This document shows positions 61,166 through 64,000 of a stretch of 64,000 nucleotides of DNA, in pieces. A program made the translations under genes and the position numbers. The notes beneath the pieces were generated by a model, which did no database searches, was not told the origin of the DNA, and saw only the letters and a list, made by a program, of their open reading frames with translations. The DNA comes from Cryptomeria japonica (taxonomy: Eukaryota; Streptophyta; Pinopsida; Cupressales; Cupressaceae): positions 608,258,209 through 608,322,208 of the forward strand of contig NC_081413.1 of the NCBI RefSeq assembly GCF_030272615.1, read 5' to 3'. Each line of letters begins with the position of its first letter. Positions within the stretch are counted from its first letter, which is position 1.

Positions 61166-62320
61166 AACAATTATATGTGCCTTTGTATAGTGATCGTTTT
61201 GTATTTATTAATCTAGGCATCAGTACTGGGTTAGATTGCTAACATCCGATATGATAGAATTGATATCTTCTTTGTTTGTCTTGGTCCAATTTAGATTACA
61301 GAAAATTGTGCTTTAGCCACCATCCCCACATCCTCTCCAAATTTTGGGAGAATGTTTGTTGTCCCCAAAGCGCACCCCTGCCTCCCTGGTTCTAAGACTC
61401 TGTGGAATATTGTTTACTTGAAGTAAAACAAATAAAGGTGAAGAGCGAGAACTGCATGCCACACTGGAAATTAATATTAACTACCCTGGCATAGGAGCTT
61501 CTGCCTAGTTGATTTGTAAGTTGTGGCACTGTAAGAAAATGTTGGTGTTATCATTATCTGTGGAGATGTGGAACATGTAAACTGGTTGTCAAGATGAGGC
61601 TCATTCATGTTGGTCTAAGCAAGTTGACAATCATCTGCAACCTACCGTGAATCTGCAAAAGCCTTACTGTATCAATTGGAATCTTAATTAGATGGGTTTC
61701 TTGATTCTTCTCACTCCCCTCTAGGCTCTATGTTACCTCTATTTGGGAAATTTCTTATGCGTCGTTTCAGTGTATTTATGATTCAATATATCGGCATTTA
61801 TGCTTATCTTGCTTTCAAGCCAACATCTGTGTAATCTCTACATCATGACTTAGCCTTACAGGTTTTTGTATCTTCATACTTCTGCATATATAATCTTAAT
61901 GTTTCATTTTAACAGAAGAAAAATATTCCTTCGATGTCATTACTTATTTTATTGTGTAAATAATGTGAGCAACTTTTATTCTGCATGTTGTCTCTTTACT
62001 TTTCAGCGGTGACAAAAAAATATTAATGCACTAAATACCCATAACAGCATCTAGAAAAATTTCCACTCAAATGAAGCAAATTATATTAATTGGGAATATT
62101 TAGCACTTGTAAATGTATGTTTCCAACCTTTCCACTCTAACCTCATGACACTGGAAAGGAAAAAATGATAAAAGCTTAACTGTAAGAAAAGTTAACAGAA
62201 AAATTAAATAATACTAAAATCATAGCTATTATAAATCGAAGGATGCAAAATTGCTAATCACCAATTACATTCTCTACAAAAGAAATGTTTAGCACTAGTT
62301 AGTAATAGAAAAGAGCATAC

Positions 62321-62452
62321 CGAGAAAGCTTTGCATCATGCTCGAGTAAAGCCAACCTTATATTATGGCAATAAATGCGAAACTGAATCTCTTTCACCAA
62401 AAACTCAAATCGACCTCTAAATTCTGCTAGGGCAATTGCTGTCACTGGATCA
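62321..62452 (-). CDS. Candidate exon of an unrecognised spliced gene
   Basis: Minus-strand acceptor CATTCTTCCAG, 132 bp open in one frame, donor TCTCG|GTATGC. It encodes DPVTAIALAEFRGRFEF, then LVKEIQFRIYCHNIRLALLE, then HDAKLSR, probably helical. It begins with one base of a split codon. The exon at 63335-63390 ends with two bases of a split codon, so the two join in frame through an 882-bp intron and form a Ser codon at the junction. Family not recognised. Confidence 0.62.
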
Positions 62453-63334
62453 CTGGAAGAATGTGTACACCACTTTAGCAATGTGTTCCATCAAACATAA
62501 TCATAACATGAACATGGATAAAAAAATGACAAAGAGAAAACACATACACTATCAAGCTAAAATATCACCAAGTGAAAGATTACAGAATATATACACTATA
62601 GCAAAAGAGCAGAAAGATCATTAGCTTCCTTCAGTCCTTACTATATTCTACACTGTTTATACCGAAAATATAAAGTGTTTTGCACATATTTAAATTATAC
62701 AGCCATCTACATGAGAGTTATTCCCGACAAAAACAAAACTAATATTTCCATAAAAACAACTATTATCATTTCTTAAATGGTTTCTCCACAACTCGTTGCA
62801 AGTTGCTGCAATTTTTCATATGCATAAAAGAATTCAAATTTTCTCTCTTTGCTACTCTAAAATGTTATATAGTAGAATATCCAAGCAAGCAATATCATTA
62901 ATAAAATGAAATGTATTTCTACAATTTTACAAATAAGTTAGCAACTACTAAACTCACTATTTACATCGTAGTTAGCAACTATAAGAAAAAATTCTAAGCA
63001 AATCCACCCAAATACTATAATAATATTCTAATGTTGAACCTTGTGTATTTATTTTATATTCTACTCTCTTAAATTTTGTATTCAATGGCAAATAGAAATC
63101 CTCCATAGTTATTATAATAATCATTTTTTATGTTGGTCTTGATTGAGTATAGTTTGCCATACCTAACAATATCAAAATTTCTTGTTCCAATTAATGAAAT
63201 GGTTTTTATTTAAAAGGAAAAATATATACAAGAGAAATCAAAACATATTCGTTATACAGTAACAACTTTTAATGGGCATTTCTAAACATTTTTCTCTTTA
63301 TGCTTAAAATATTTACTAAATGAAAATTAATTAC

Positions 63335-63390
63335 CTTCTTACTTTGGCAGCATTGACGATATCATCTATAGGCACGTCATTTGGAATAAG
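63335..63390 (-). CDS. Candidate exon of the same spliced gene
   Basis: Minus-strand acceptor AATTTTCTACAG, then 56 bp open only in one frame (LIPNDVPIDDIVNAAKVR plus two bases), donor AAG|GTAATT. An alternative donor, AAA|GTAAGA, lies inside, but only the first keeps phase with the next exon. An exon-like piece further upstream (63900-63814, minus, between a TTGTTGTCAG acceptor and a GTATAA donor) does not match this phase and is left open. Confidence 0.5.
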
Positions 63391-64000
63391 CTGTAGAAAA
63401 TTGAACTTTGATTAAAACTTCATGTCATGAACAGTGAAAGGGCTATAATTAGTTTACCAAAGATACTAAGACAAGTACATTGTAAATATCCAGTCTTAAG
63501 GGCAATACACAACCAAAACTTCTAAAAGAATATTTTAGAATTTAAAAAAAAAGAGCTATTATTAAAATTTAAAAAAATCAAGCAAAAATATAAGAATATT
63601 ATGCACATCCATGAATCACGTGATATAATCCTCTTTTTTTCTAATGAGCCTAGCCTTTCACATACATTACATTTATTTGAAATGAACTTGGAGATTAAGC
63701 AGAATTGAATTGGAATTTTCTGGTCCAAGAAGGTTTCCTTCGGAAATTTAAGGTCTGTTTTGGAGGATACTACTACATGAAATTTGATATACTTGTTATA
63801 TGCACATTTTATACCTATTGAAATTCGGTGACAATGAAAGTTCCAATTTCAACTTCAGTTGATTCAAGATGATATACAACCAACCATTTTGGCCAAAAAT
63901 CTGACAACAAGCATATACCACATCAACTATCTAGCCAGTGGATACTATTTAAAGAACAAAAGGGCAATCAAAATTTTAGAAGGCACTAACTCTCTAGAAG
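63391..64000. other. Intron or intergenic DNA
   Basis: No further feature beyond the uncertain exon-like piece at 63814-63900 (minus). Confidence 0.45.

Larger units (their letters stand above)
57906..62320. other. Intergenic or long-intron DNA with LTR remnants
   Basis: Contains a minus-strand primer-site remnant (58420-58432), a possible LTR start TGTGATGTCCCC near 60018 (plus), a diverged tandem duplication (60322-60500 and 60560-60735) and a minisatellite (61062-61165). Other exons may hide here, but none could be placed with matching phase. Confidence 0.4.

Overview
The window looks like intergenic DNA from a large-genome seed plant. It is AT-rich with abundant microsatellites, and almost every recognisable gene belongs to a retrotransposon: Ty3/Gypsy-type gag, Ty1/Copia pol, and plant LINEs with DUF4283-type ORF1 and zf-RVT domains. 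A gymnosperm would fit, but the species cannot be fixed from sequence alone. There is no operon, prokaryotic gene, CRISPR array, rRNA or tRNA gene. The only host-gene signal is three candidate exons of an unrecognised spliced minus-strand gene between 57.7 and 63.4 kb.

Layout. 1-3.6 kb: left end (minus strand) of an LTR element that carries gag; it runs off the window. 3.6-16.9 kb: decayed AT-rich DNA holding a 344-bp TRIM element with perfect target duplication (6645-6988), a deletion-derived Copia-like LTR pair right beside it (7002-8951), two tandem duplications and a 760-bp compound TA/TATG/TG microsatellite. 16.9-21.4 kb: two inverted copies of a terminal-inverted-repeat element. 19.8-27 kb: LTR-like fragments, a 21-bp minisatellite, a GC-rich palindrome island and a Copia gag remnant.

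30-46.5 kb is a four-layer nest, read from target duplications and frame continuity. The outer layer is a decayed plus-strand LINE (LINE-A), split at 35623/45365 by a solo-LTR-like sequence with TSD AAGAA. That LTR is split by a minus-strand ORF1-only LINE (LINE-B, 12-bp TSD AGTATGGATGTT). LINE-B is split by a decayed 6.7-kb Copia element with trimmed ends, flanked by an unusual 365-bp duplication of LINE-B. Removing the inner layers rejoins the LINE-A ORF2 in frame.

47.5-55.3 kb: a complete member of the same LTR family as at the left edge, with 5-bp TSD GTAAT, LTRs of 1181 and 1218 bp, a PBS and a PPT. Its one long ORF (991 codons) holds a Gag domain, a CHHC knuckle and a retropepsin-like domain with an altered catalytic motif. 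It has no reverse transcriptase, RNase H or integrase, so it is a TR-GAG-like non-autonomous element that would need enzymes supplied by another element. Its leader carries a hairpin whose two arms differ between the two family members by compensating changes, and a second ORF that is open in both. 55.3-64 kb: AT-rich DNA with the exon candidates, LTR/PBS remnants and short tandem repeats.
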